A stretch of DNA of 14,710 bases, taken from contig JAQGKG010000214.1 in the NCBI GenBank assembly GCA_028290245.1, positions 1 to 14,710 on the forward strand, in the 5' to 3' direction. Positions 1 to 7,354 of the stretch are shown piece after piece (position 1 is the first letter of the stretch; each line of letters opens with the position of its first letter). The notes beneath the pieces are model-generated. The model saw nothing but the letters and a program-made list of their open reading frames with translations. It was not told the origin of the DNA and searched no databases. Source of the stretch: Devosia sp. Its GTDB lineage: Bacteria > Pseudomonadota > Alphaproteobacteria > Rhizobiales > Devosiaceae. A program made the translations under genes and the position numbers.

Positions 1-267
1 GAGTATGGCAATGGGTTCATGACGTACCTTATCGCGGTCATTGAGCCGGCCACTCAACAAGATAGTAAATAGTGAGAAGCCCTTAATCTGCATTACCGGG
101 ATTGGTGCGCGACCGGTAGATAGTGAGAGTTTAGCTGCCATTCCGGCCGCTGCCGGATGTGGAGACCCAGTTAAGATGTTTGGCTCCCTGGCCCGGTAGC
201 CCAGCCTGTCGATTGCAAGCGGGCCGGCGCCCACCTCACGTGTCGGAATGCGGTCCCGTGGAATCAC
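1..267 (-). other. Open frame running off the left edge, no function assigned
   Basis: This minus-strand frame is continuous with the aminolevulinate synthase fragment to its right and contains no stop before the window ends. An ATG lies at 327-325. The translated part after the synthase homology includes the stretches REVGAGPLAIDRLGYRARE and GMAAKLSLSTGRAPIPVM, which I do not recognise. No ribosome binding site precedes the ATG. It may be read-through into non-coding DNA or a fusion of remnants. I can support only that it is open, not that it is expressed. Confidence 0.25.
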
Positions 268-396
268 GCGAGGCAGTTCCAAAGAGTCACACAGCTGGAT
301 CAAGGCGAGGCAAAGGGCGCACACCATAGCATCATCATGAAGCGGCGATGGCGTTATGCGAAGCCGCTCGGCGCCCTTGGGCACAAGGCCACATAG
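268..396 (-). pseudogene. hemA: C-terminal remnant of 5-aminolevulinate synthase
   Basis: The minus-strand frame contains GAERLRITPSPLHDDA, which starts at base 375 and is followed by LALIQLCDSLELPR. This matches the C-terminus of alphaproteobacterial 5-aminolevulinate synthase (5-ALAS), where the usual form is GTERLRITPxPLHxD followed by an amphipathic helix ending in a Leu-rich tail. The enzyme condenses glycine and succinyl-CoA, the first step of heme synthesis in this group. Only about 40 of its roughly 400 residues remain. The frame upstream (TLYGRSADEP) no longer resembles the enzyme, and no PLP lysine or start codon is present. The fragment cannot be functional and is best read as a recombination scar. 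The motif match is specific; the assignment is from memory of the family, not from a search. Confidence 0.6.
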
Positions 397-566
397 GGGC
401 TCATCGGCACTGCGCCCGTATAGCGTTCCATGACATCCATCCGCACCCGATATCCCCCGTCGACCAAAGTGGGCGGGCGTGACTGACGGGGAAGCTTGTC
501 GAGGTTGGTGCCAATTTTATCGAAGCAGGTGCCGTCCGCCAGAACCATCGCGCGGTTGGTGACCAC
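354..566 (-). pseudogene. Transposase-like remnant (IS1182-like), doubtful
   Basis: This 70-codon frame begins with GTG, 9 bases after the stop of the small ORF to its right. It contains RPPTLVDGGYRVRMDV followed by VPMSPYV. That resembles the segment of IS1182-type DDE transposases with a conserved LVDGGF/Y, an Asp-Val/Ile pair and then a short hydrophobic strand ending in a Pro-rich region. In another frame just upstream (597-580 on this strand) is GLAQMI, which fits the residues that usually precede this block, so a frameshift within an old element is possible. It overlaps the start of the aminolevulinate synthase fragment in a different frame. No terminal inverted repeats were found. It could equally be a small unknown protein. 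Confidence 0.3.
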
Positions 567-575
567 CGCTCGTGA

Positions 576-752
576 TCATCTGAGCCAGGCCCCGTCGGGC
601 CAAGCTTGACCTGCTCCGGCTGTGAGCGCCATGTTCAGTCTGTCGGTAGGGGACTCATTGTTACCCAATATGCCCGCCCACACACGGATATCCTGACAAG
701 ACCCGTCCGGGGCACCGCGTGAAATGACGTTAAGCAAGGATGTGGGTGCCAC
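576..752 (-). CDS. Small hypothetical protein, 58 aa
   Basis: A GTG at 752-750 is preceded by AAGGAG with a four-base spacer, and the frame runs 58 codons to TGA. The start lies about 20 bases inside the 3' end of the larger minus-strand ORF, a layout typical of translationally coupled genes. The protein begins MAPTSLLNVISRGAP and includes ILGNNESPTDRLNMALTAG and a Trp-containing tail (QAWPDGAWLR). No signal peptide, membrane segment or known motif is visible. The strong ribosome binding site and coupled position are the only support. It could be a remnant of a longer protein, because the surrounding DNA is clearly decaying. Confidence 0.35.
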   Translation of the reverse strand: MAPTSLLNVISRGAPDGSCQDIRVWAGILGNNESPTDRLNMALTAGAGQAWPDGAWLR

Positions 753-1053
753 TCATCTCCTTAGGACGCTTTTGACTGTATGAACTGATGGCAGCAGCTC
801 GCGTGGCGCCAGGCGCAGTGATGGCGGCAGGACGATGATCCACGGCATTGACCTTTGGGACGCCGACCCGGCTTTCCTTTGGCTCGGTCCCTGCCGCACG
901 TCTAGAAGAGGTGCCTCGTTTCTGGGACGGGGCCATATCCGTGAGCAAGGTTGTGATTAGTGGAAGAACCCGCTCTTCAAAATATTCACGGGTGACGTTG
1001 GCGCCGACGCTGACCCCATTGTTCGTAATGTTGAAGTCGACGCGGTCTTTCAC
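730..1053 (-). CDS. Hypothetical protein, 107 aa
   Basis: The start is GTG at 1053-1051, preceded by GGAGG with a seven-base spacer, the best ribosome binding site in the left part of the window. The N-terminal 45 residues look like a folded domain (MKDRVDFNITNNGVSVGANV, then TREYFEERVLPLITTLL, a predicted amphipathic helix). The C-terminal 60 residues are rich in Ala, Pro, Arg and Ser and probably disordered. There are no cysteines, no membrane segment and no motif I recognise. It appears to be the first gene of a short minus-strand unit with the overlapping 58-aa ORF, divergent from the signalling genes. A function cannot be given. The length and position would suit a small accessory or mobile-element gene. 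Confidence 0.45.
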   Translation of the reverse strand: MKDRVDFNITNNGVSVGANVTREYFEERVLPLITTLLTDMAPSQKRGTSSRRAAGTEPKESRVGVPKVNAVDHRPAAITAPGATRAAAISSYSQKRPKEMSGTHILA

Positions 1054-1583
1054 CTGCCCGCCTCCAAAAAATTCTCTTCCAAATCTTGTTTATGGCAGTC
1101 AGGTGGCATTGCGTTACCATTAAGTCGTTTGGGCAATCAGTCACATGGCCACCAGCGCTCTCTGGAATCGCGCATGGCCCGCTTGCCAAACCCTTACAGC
1201 CGAATAGTTAACGTTAACGGTCGCCGCGCTTCCATGGTGCATTTTCCGTTACCACAATTCACACAATTTGATGTTCTTTCCTGTCTCGCCACAGGATTAG
1301 GGTGGCGACCTAACGCCAAAATCCCGAAGGCGCAGCATACGACGCCCGTGGGCTGTTGCTCCTAGCTAAATGTCGATAAGCGTTTGTTTTTTATCACCAA
1401 TTGCATGCTCTGTGAACGTTCGCACTTCACGCCTGACGTCCCAGATGCGCAGTGGGATCCACAATTCATACCGCCGGGGCGCTCGTCCGGGACACGGATC
1501 ATCCCATGTTAATAAAGGTGATAACTCCCAACCTAGAGTGGAAGGCCTCCATGAGGTGTGGCATGCGATGCTTAACGTCGTCA
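1054..1583. other. Divergent intergenic region, no gene supported
   Basis: This stretch separates the minus-strand unit from the first plus-strand signalling gene. It has a 12-base palindrome (GTTAACGTTAAC, 1207-1218) and two copies of CCGTTACCA/GCGTTACCA-like sequence near 1108 and 1245. Frames open in this region show no coding character. I find no convincing sigma-70 hexamer pair. It probably holds promoters for both directions. Confidence 0.4.
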
Positions 1584-1600
1584 GTTAATGACTGCTTAAC
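1584..1600 (+). promoter_or_regulatory. CtrA-type binding site
   Basis: The sequence is GTTAATGACTGCTTAAC, a perfect TTAA-N7-TTAAC match that is also palindromic at the outer G and C. This is the full consensus for the alphaproteobacterial cell-cycle response regulator CtrA. It lies 85 bases upstream of the ATG at 1686, a usual distance for a CtrA-controlled promoter. A further TTAA is present at 1572-1575. Binding is inferred from the motif alone. Confidence 0.55.
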
Positions 1601-1685
1601 TAGCCCCATCAAGCTGGGCAGGCGAGGGCTTCGGCACATAAAGCGCGGCGCTGTTGCTACAAATAATACCGGGGTTAATCGCCGA

Positions 1686-3077
1686 ATGGTTGCAGCATGG
1701 GTAGAGTCGTTAGCCGACATGGTTGGGATAAAGCCGAAGCGACCGGCTCCGAGCAGGCGCCCAGCTCAGCGCACGCCTGTGGATCCCCCTCGCGCGGATG
1801 TGTTCGAGCAACGATTGCAGGCCATTTTCGATGGTACGCAACCAACATCAACACGAGTGATCGGCGGCAGTCTTGAGCTCGTTGGATTGAGCCAAATCCG
1901 ACCCGCGTTGGGCGTGACCTGGGACATGGTGCGTGACCGCATGCGCCAGATTACCGAAGCCGAGCTACAAAGGAATTTGGGACCGCTTGACCTTTACCGC
2001 ATCTATAATGCTTCCACCTATCTGTTTTGCCTTTTTGAGCTGTCCGAAGCGGACGCTCGCATCAGGGTTGCTCTTATTTCTCAGGGCATTCGTTACACCC
2101 TCGCGAAAGAGTTCCCCTTCATCCGAGACCGCATCCGTCCCGAGCACTTCCTCGGCACGCTCAATGGCGGGGCCTTGCATAATGGCGACGGCAAAGTGGT
2201 CGATCGGCTATTCAAATACACGCAAGCGATCAAGGCTGAGACACATCGCAAGTCCGCAGATAGCGCGCGTTCGCTAGTGGAGCGTTCACGAGTTCTATTC
2301 TCACCCTGCTGGAAGCGGTCCAAGAACGTGGTTGCGCTTAACCGTTGCCTTTTGGATGCCAAGGGACACGGTTCCGTCAATAGTCAAATTAGATCGCGGT
2401 ATGGCAGTTACGGGGAAACCGCCGCGGAGTTGGACTTTCTCGTTCTTTCGCGCGTGGCAAAGACGCTGTATGAGTTGAAGCATCTAGGACGTGCAGCTCC
2501 CGTCCTGGTCCCTGTTCAGTATGAAACGCTTAGTCATCTCCGGAGTTTTGCGACCTATAGTAGCCTGATTGAATCGGTTCGCGCACAATACCGGCCACTG
2601 ATTGCGCTGCAGATTATGGATATCGATAGCTCGCATACGTCGCAGGCAATATTGGAGATTGTGCACAAACTCTCGCCGTTGGTCAGGTGGCAGTCGTTGA
2701 CATTCGATCTTTCCGACCCGCGCATTGCCGAGTGCGCGCAACCTCCCGTCTGGGCGCTCGCGACGGACCTCAGTGCACGGCGGAGTACTGACGGTTCGGT
2801 CTACCAAAAGCTATGCCAACTCCGCGCGATAGCCTCCAACGCGGGCCTGAACACTATTGCGCGCGGGGTTGATTCTGTCGGACTTGCTCAAATTGGCGTC
2901 AAGGCTGGCATCACCTATATGGACGGTTCAGCAATCCAGCCCCTCTCTCACAGCCCGCGTGCCATCGGTCCTCTTTCGGCAACGCCATTTGGCTTTTCAT
3001 CCAACGATTTCGTAAAGCGCTGGCACACACCTGACCATAGGATAACATCTGTCGGTTGGCATCGTACCCAGCGGTGA
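1686..3077 (+). CDS. Degenerate EAL-like domain protein, 463 aa
   Basis: The protein starts with a Pro/Arg-rich linker (residues about 1-40). It then has an N-terminal domain (about 55-135) with SLELVGLSQIRPALGVTWD and the block LGPLDLYRIYNASTYLF, and an EAL-like domain (about 203-420). In that domain the usual QPI...EALLR start is replaced by LFSPCW and NRCLLD, and the end by ARGVDSVGLAQIGVKAGI, so the catalytic Glu signature and metal ligands of c-di-GMP phosphodiesterases are gone. Both domains are shared with the next gene, so the two are tandem paralogues. It is expected to be cytosolic and regulatory, not enzymatic. I chose ATG 1686 over an upstream start at 1452 because the CtrA box lies between them and the extra residues look non-coding. 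No strong ribosome binding site is visible. The PilZ tail of its paralogue is missing here. Confidence 0.65.
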   Translation: MVAAWVESLADMVGIKPKRPAPSRRPAQRTPVDPPRADVFEQRLQAIFDGTQPTSTRVIGGSLELVGLSQIRPALGVTWDMVRDRMRQITEAELQRNLGPLDLYRIYNASTYLFCLFELSEADARIRVALISQGIRYTLAKEFPFIRDRIRPEHFLGTLNGGALHNGDGKVVDRLFKYTQAIKAETHRKSADSARSLVERSRVLFSPCWKRSKNVVALNRCLLDAKGHGSVNSQIRSRYGSYGETAAELDFLVLSRVAKTLYELKHLGRAAPVLVPVQYETLSHLRSFATYSSLIESVRAQYRPLIALQIMDIDSSHTSQAILEIVHKLSPLVRWQSLTFDLSDPRIAECAQPPVWALATDLSARRSTDGSVYQKLCQLRAIASNAGLNTIARGVDSVGLAQIGVKAGITYMDGSAIQPLSHSPRAIGPLSATPFGFSSNDFVKRWHTPDHRITSVGWHRTQR

Positions 3078-3116
3078 ACCCGCTCTCCTTGCACGGGTGT
3101 GAATGCCATCGGCGCT

Positions 3117-3281
3117 TCATCGCACCACGTCCAGCGCTTCCTTCAACATCTCGTCGGCCGCGCTCATGATACGAGTGCCAGTGGAATAGCTGCAGGCCTT
3201 TGCGTAGGCCATAGCCTGCCAGGGACGCTTTTTAGTAAAATTATCGGCATACCGATTACCAATCGTTTCCGAGAGTAGTGT
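3117..3281 (-). pseudogene. Possible C-terminal fragment of a flagellar rod/hook-family protein
   Basis: A 54-codon minus-strand frame without a start codon at its head ends at TGA 3119-3117. It reads IGNRYADNFTKKRPWQAM and then YSTGTRIMSAADEMLKEA. The second part resembles the C-terminal helix shared by flagellar rod, hook and hook-associated proteins (Flg_bbr_C), typically an aromatic residue, then R/K-V-I-S-T-A-D-E-M-L and a short tail. The upstream half does not fit well. The frame has only an internal ATG that would give 31 residues. It is probably a relic. A small unknown gene is the alternative. Confidence 0.3.
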
Positions 3282-3363
3282 CTATCAGGCGAAACCTAAC
3301 TGCCGGGAGCCCACACCTCAGTGAAATCGGAGCAAATCGTGGGTTAGTCTGATCTTATTGCCT

Positions 3364-3378
3364 TTAACTACCCGCTAA
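3364..3378 (+). promoter_or_regulatory. Imperfect CtrA-like site
   Basis: The sequence TTAACTACCCGCTAA fits TTAA-N7-TTAA with one mismatch (C for T at the start of the second half). It lies 73 bases upstream of the start of the second EAL-like gene, nearly the same distance as the perfect site before its paralogue. The similar spacing is the reason to list it. On its own the motif is weak. The rest of 3282-3451 shows no gene. Confidence 0.25.
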
Positions 3379-3451
3379 GTCGTGCGCGCGTTAAAGTCCT
3401 TCAATGCGCAGGCCGCTCGCAGAGCACCGGTCATAAAGAAAAGCCAACAGG

Positions 3452-5122
3452 TTGGTTGAGATCGGGGTTGAGGTGCGCGACAGTATTTTTGAACGTATTA
3501 AGCAGCTTTTTGTCAGCGACGGCGACAGCTCTGACAACGCCGCAAATTACCAGAATTCGCGCGGTCAGACTGCGGCAGAACAAGCCGACAGCGTTCGCCG
3601 CATCATCGGTCAGTTGGATGAACAAGGCTCCCCATCTTTGCTGGGTGGCTGCGTTCAGTTGTTGGGGCTCGACCAGATCAAGAGGCGCCTTGGGTCCCGG
3701 TGGACAACTGTAGCAGAGCAAGCTCTTTTGATCGCTGAGGAAGTTCTTTCTGAGCGTCTCGGCTTTGGCGACATTTATCGTCCTATTGGCGAATATGCAT
3801 TTCAAATCTGTTTTGAAACAAACGACGAAGCCGAAGCCGAGCTCCAAGTGCAACGTATCGCAGCGGCGATCGACGAGAGGATCGGTAGCGAATTAGTCGA
3901 GACAGAGCGGGCGCTGTCAGTCGACACTTTCGTTGCTCGGGTGCCAAGCGAGCGCATTCGTGATGCCAAGGATCCAATGTCAGCTCTTTATGCCAGTCTG
4001 ACGGCTATCCGAGATGCAGTTAATACCAGCGCAATCAAACGGCACAGTATTCCAGCCCTTCGTTATGCTGGAGCATTGTTCCAGCCGCTATATTCGAACA
4101 GGGACTTTGGCAGGACCAAAAATCGGTGTGTGTTGGATACGTTGGCCGGAGCTGCCGCAGCCAAACACCTCGAAGAAATTGAACACCTCGATGATTTGAT
4201 TGAGGCCCTTGCTAACCTGGATTCCGTCCTGTTCGCCAAATCAATCGAGGGATTGCATCACGCCCTAGGTGACGTGAAACGCGCTACGATTGTTATCCCG
4301 GTTCACTTCCAAACGCTTGCGTCCAGGCAGCCAGACTTCATGGATCTGGCACTGACCTTGCCACTCGCTTACCGCAAGTTTGTGCTGATCGATTTGATTG
4401 GGGTCCCCACGGCTGCAACTAAGGGCGAACTGTTACGAGCCGTTCAGACCGGACGCAGCATTGCCGACCGCGTCATCTTGCAGCTTTCCCCGTGGGATCA
4501 TCGCATGGACCAGCAAATGCGAACCATGATCTGGGGTATCTCTGTTTCGCTGAGTGAACTTGATAGCGATGACCGCGGGATCGCCCAAGACTTGGCTCGG
4601 TTTGCTGTGTCCGCAGCCGAGTTTGGACTCAACAGCTTCGCCTATGGAGCCAATACTATTGGAAAAGCTGCGTTCGTAGTCAACTCCGGCTTCGACTTCA
4701 TTTGTGGGACGGCTGTCCATAGTACGGTTCCCACTCCACGCCCCCATTCGCGCTTTACGCCTTTATTCGGCGATCATGCTGCGCGAGCCGGAGACGCAGA
4801 ACGACAGACTAGTGGGAGAAGACACCCCCGTTTCGCGCCACTCAATCCAAATTCCACCCTTACGTTCCCCAATGGACAGCAGCATGCCTGCCGTATTCCC
4901 AACGTGTCCGCGTCTGGGGCTGCTGTGCTGAGTTCTGCGGCGGTAGAAGTAGGATCGTACCTAGTCATTGGGTCCATTGGTGCGCAGGTGGCCCGGGTTG
5001 CCAAAGGTGGATTTGCCGTCAGGTTTCTTGAAGTTCAGCAGCCCTCCGTAATCGAAATCGCTCTCCAGACGCCCCTTGCTGGGGACCAACTTCTGGCAAA
5101 CCTGAGGGTTCTTAGCGGTTAA
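3452..5122 (+). CDS. Degenerate EAL-like domain protein with C-terminal PilZ domain, 556 aa
   Basis: The N-terminal domain (about 60-150; GLDQIKRRLGSRWTTVAEQ, FGDIYRPIGEYAFQICFE) and the EAL-like domain (about 205-430) align by eye with the preceding gene. The EAL signature is replaced: the expected strand reads LFQPLY (209-214) but the Glu-Ala-Leu position reads KNRCVLD, so phosphodiesterase activity is unlikely. Residues about 455-550 form a PilZ domain with RRHPR (456-460, RxxxR) and NVSASG (484-489, N/DxSxxG), the two motifs that hold c-di-GMP. The protein is therefore probably a c-di-GMP receptor that passes the signal to its EAL-like or N-terminal part. No membrane segment is seen. The start is uncertain: TTG 3452 follows a stop closely, and GTG 3473 is a possible alternative. 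Neither has a clear ribosome binding site. Confidence 0.75.
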   Translation: MVEIGVEVRDSIFERIKQLFVSDGDSSDNAANYQNSRGQTAAEQADSVRRIIGQLDEQGSPSLLGGCVQLLGLDQIKRRLGSRWTTVAEQALLIAEEVLSERLGFGDIYRPIGEYAFQICFETNDEAEAELQVQRIAAAIDERIGSELVETERALSVDTFVARVPSERIRDAKDPMSALYASLTAIRDAVNTSAIKRHSIPALRYAGALFQPLYSNRDFGRTKNRCVLDTLAGAAAAKHLEEIEHLDDLIEALANLDSVLFAKSIEGLHHALGDVKRATIVIPVHFQTLASRQPDFMDLALTLPLAYRKFVLIDLIGVPTAATKGELLRAVQTGRSIADRVILQLSPWDHRMDQQMRTMIWGISVSLSELDSDDRGIAQDLARFAVSAAEFGLNSFAYGANTIGKAAFVVNSGFDFICGTAVHSTVPTPRPHSRFTPLFGDHAARAGDAERQTSGRRHPRFAPLNPNSTLTFPNGQQHACRIPNVSASGAAVLSSAAVEVGSYLVIGSIGAQVARVAKGGFAVRFLEVQQPSVIEIALQTPLAGDQLLANLRVLSG

Positions 5123-5135
5123 TCAACTTAGGTCG

Positions 5136-5153
5136 CGCAACACTAATGTTGCG
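5136..5153. terminator. Perfect 7-bp hairpin between signalling genes
   Basis: CGCAACA (5136-5142) and TGTTGCG (5147-5153) form a perfect inverted repeat around a four-base loop, CTAA. It begins 14 bases after the stop of the PilZ gene and ends 54 bases before the next start. No T-run follows, so it is a weak or factor-assisted terminator at best. An operator or RNA-processing hairpin is equally possible. Confidence 0.35.
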
Positions 5154-5207
5154 TCACTGAATTATCTCCCCCTTTCCAGGCAATGTTCAACGCCTACAGG
5201 AGCAGCA

Positions 5208-7304
5208 GTGCGCAAAGACCCTCGCGGCCCAGAAGACGACCTGGCGATGAGCATCCTAGAGGCCAGCTCAAACTGCATCATGGTGCTGGATTTGGACGGC
5301 CAGATCACCTCTCTGAACGATGCTGGTGCTCGTTCGCTGGAGTTGGAGAACCGGCAAGCCTTGGATGGACAGGATTGGACCGACCTTTGGTCAGGACAAC
5401 ATCATTCTGACGCTAGCGATGCCATAAAAGGCGCACGACTTGGACAGCGAGGCGGCTTCACAGCGAATTGCCTTTCTGCTCGTGGCACGGTCTTGTGGTG
5501 GGACGTAGTTGTGAGTCCAGTCAAAACAGCCAATGGCGATGTTGGACGTATTGCCGTGATCGCTCACGATCTCACTGAGATCAGGAGAGCATCCGAGAAA
5601 GTAGAGGTTGCCCGCAATAGCCTGGACGCGGTTCTGAGCAGCACCACTGACAGCATTGTAGTAGTCGACCACGATTGGAACGTGATTTATCTAAACGAGC
5701 GAGCAGCTAGCAGTGTTGGGCGTAACGGACGCTTGGCAATCGGCGAAAACATCTGGGAGGCTTACCCCGAGCAGGTAGGGACAGTGTTCCACGAGAACTA
5801 TCTCCGCGCGTTAAAAACACAGACGCCCGTGACGTTTGAAGGGTACTTGATAGAACTGGGTGTTTGGCTCGAGGTGCGTGCTTTCCCCACCGAAAGTAGC
5901 TTGTCGATCTTTTTTCATGACATCACGGAGGCCAAACAGACGCGTGATGAGATTTACCGCTTAGCCCATCATGATGCGCTTACGGGCCTGCCAAACCGGG
6001 CTATGTTCCTGAAGACGTTGGAAACCTCCTTGGCGGAGGCCGTCGTGAGTAGGGGCTCCCGCGCCGTGGTGCATGTCGATCTGGACGACTTCAAGAACAT
6101 CAACGACACTCTGGGACACGACGCTGGTGACGCGATGCTTGTGGCTGCAGCGCAGCGACTGAGAAAATGGGTTCCAGCTAGCGGACTTGTTGGTCGCGTT
6201 GGTGGGGATGAATTTGCTCTGCTCTTGTGTGAAGACATAAGCATGTCCCAAGTCGACATACTGATGGCGGAACTGAGGGACGCCATGAACGTCCCAGTGA
6301 GTTATATGACCGCCGAACTTTCGTGCCGGGCCAGCTTCGGCGTAGCGTTATTCCCCGAAAGCGACAACAGACCGTCCGAATTGATGAAGAACGCGGATTT
6401 GGCGTTGTACTCGGCCAAACGTTCTGGTGGCAACCAGCATGCATTTTTCAACCCGCAGGTTCGGCAAACTATCCAACAACGTTTATCTGCTCTCTCCTGT
6501 GCGAGAGACGCGCTCGCACGGGACGCTATTCTACCATTTTATCAGCCGAAAATTTCCTTCGAGAGCGGCAGAGTCGTAGGGTTCGAAGCACTTTTACGCT
6601 GGATGCACCCACGCGAAGGCATACAGCCGCCTTTCCTGATCAAGGACGCTTTTGAAGATCCTATTCTCGCAGTCGAGCTGGGAGGCCGCATGCGCGAGAA
6701 GGTGATTGCCGATATGCAACAATGGCGAGCAGCGGGGGTGGACTTCGGCAGTATCGCGGTCAATGTGTCGGCTCAGGAACTGGGGCGTGCCAACTTCTCG
6801 GCAGAAGTTTTGTCAGGGCTGAAAGCAGCTGGACTTCCTTCCAGCATGCTCGAAATTGAAGTTACCGAGACCGTGTTCCTTGATGACGGCTCTAACAGGA
6901 TTGAAGACGAGCTGAACGAGCTGCATCAAAATGGAGTTTCCATTTCGCTCGATGACTTCGGAACTGGGTACGCGTCGCTGACCCATTTGAATAAATTTCC
7001 TGTCAGCTGGCTCAAAATTGACCAGTCGTTTGTCAGAGATATTGGCACCAACCCGGACGCAGCTGCTATCGTCAAGGCTGTCATGGGCCTCTCTCATAGC
7101 TTGGGCATACGCGTTGTTGCTGAAGGAATTGAAACCCTTGAGCAATGGAAGCTGCTTAAGAAACGCGGCTGTGACCTGGGGCAGGGGTATCTGATCGCTA
7201 AGCCCATGAGCGGAGGAAGAGTGCCTTACTTCATTGAAACCTGGGCTGGCGTTCAGGAGGAGTTTCCGGATAAAAAGAAGACGGTACAGAGGCCTCGTAA
7301 GTAG
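5208..7304 (+). CDS. PAS-PAS-GGDEF-EAL c-di-GMP turnover protein, 698 aa
   Basis: This is a cytosolic bifunctional-type enzyme. PAS 1 spans about 12-125 and PAS 2 about 135-240, ending in FFHDITEAKQTRDEIY, the usual linker into a GGDEF domain. The cyclase domain (about 245-410) has LDDFKNINDTLGHDAGD and an intact GGDEF at 332-336. Its inhibitory I-site is absent: the RxxD positions are Pro323 and Gly326. The phosphodiesterase domain (about 430-680) has EAL at 460-462, NVSAQEL, EVTETVF, DDFGTGY (582-588), LKID, AEGIE and GQGYLIAKP, all active-site signatures. It could make or degrade c-di-GMP, with the PAS domains setting the balance. There are no transmembrane segments. The start is GTG with AGGAG five bases upstream. 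The BLUF gene follows 50 bases later, so co-transcription is likely. Confidence 0.92.
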   Translation: MRKDPRGPEDDLAMSILEASSNCIMVLDLDGQITSLNDAGARSLELENRQALDGQDWTDLWSGQHHSDASDAIKGARLGQRGGFTANCLSARGTVLWWDVVVSPVKTANGDVGRIAVIAHDLTEIRRASEKVEVARNSLDAVLSSTTDSIVVVDHDWNVIYLNERAASSVGRNGRLAIGENIWEAYPEQVGTVFHENYLRALKTQTPVTFEGYLIELGVWLEVRAFPTESSLSIFFHDITEAKQTRDEIYRLAHHDALTGLPNRAMFLKTLETSLAEAVVSRGSRAVVHVDLDDFKNINDTLGHDAGDAMLVAAAQRLRKWVPASGLVGRVGGDEFALLLCEDISMSQVDILMAELRDAMNVPVSYMTAELSCRASFGVALFPESDNRPSELMKNADLALYSAKRSGGNQHAFFNPQVRQTIQQRLSALSCARDALARDAILPFYQPKISFESGRVVGFEALLRWMHPREGIQPPFLIKDAFEDPILAVELGGRMREKVIADMQQWRAAGVDFGSIAVNVSAQELGRANFSAEVLSGLKAAGLPSSMLEIEVTETVFLDDGSNRIEDELNELHQNGVSISLDDFGTGYASLTHLNKFPVSWLKIDQSFVRDIGTNPDAAAIVKAVMGLSHSLGIRVVAEGIETLEQWKLLKKRGCDLGQGYLIAKPMSGGRVPYFIETWAGVQEEFPDKKKTVQRPRK

Positions 7305-7354
7305 AAGACGGCCATGCCGCATTGCACGTTACGACATTAGGCGGGGGCGCTGAA

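Noticed and set aside
1207..1218. Palindrome GTTAACGTTAAC as a CtrA site
   Set aside because: The two TTAA halves are separated by two bases, not seven, so it does not fit the CtrA consensus. It may bind another protein, but nothing supports one.
1452..1685. N-terminal extension of the first EAL-like protein from an earlier start
   Set aside because: The 78 extra residues look non-coding, and a perfect CtrA box lies inside them, so the ATG at 1686 is preferred.
7322..7354. Earlier start for the BLUF protein
   Set aside because: BLUF homology begins a few residues after ATG 7355. The extra eleven residues add nothing typical of the family.
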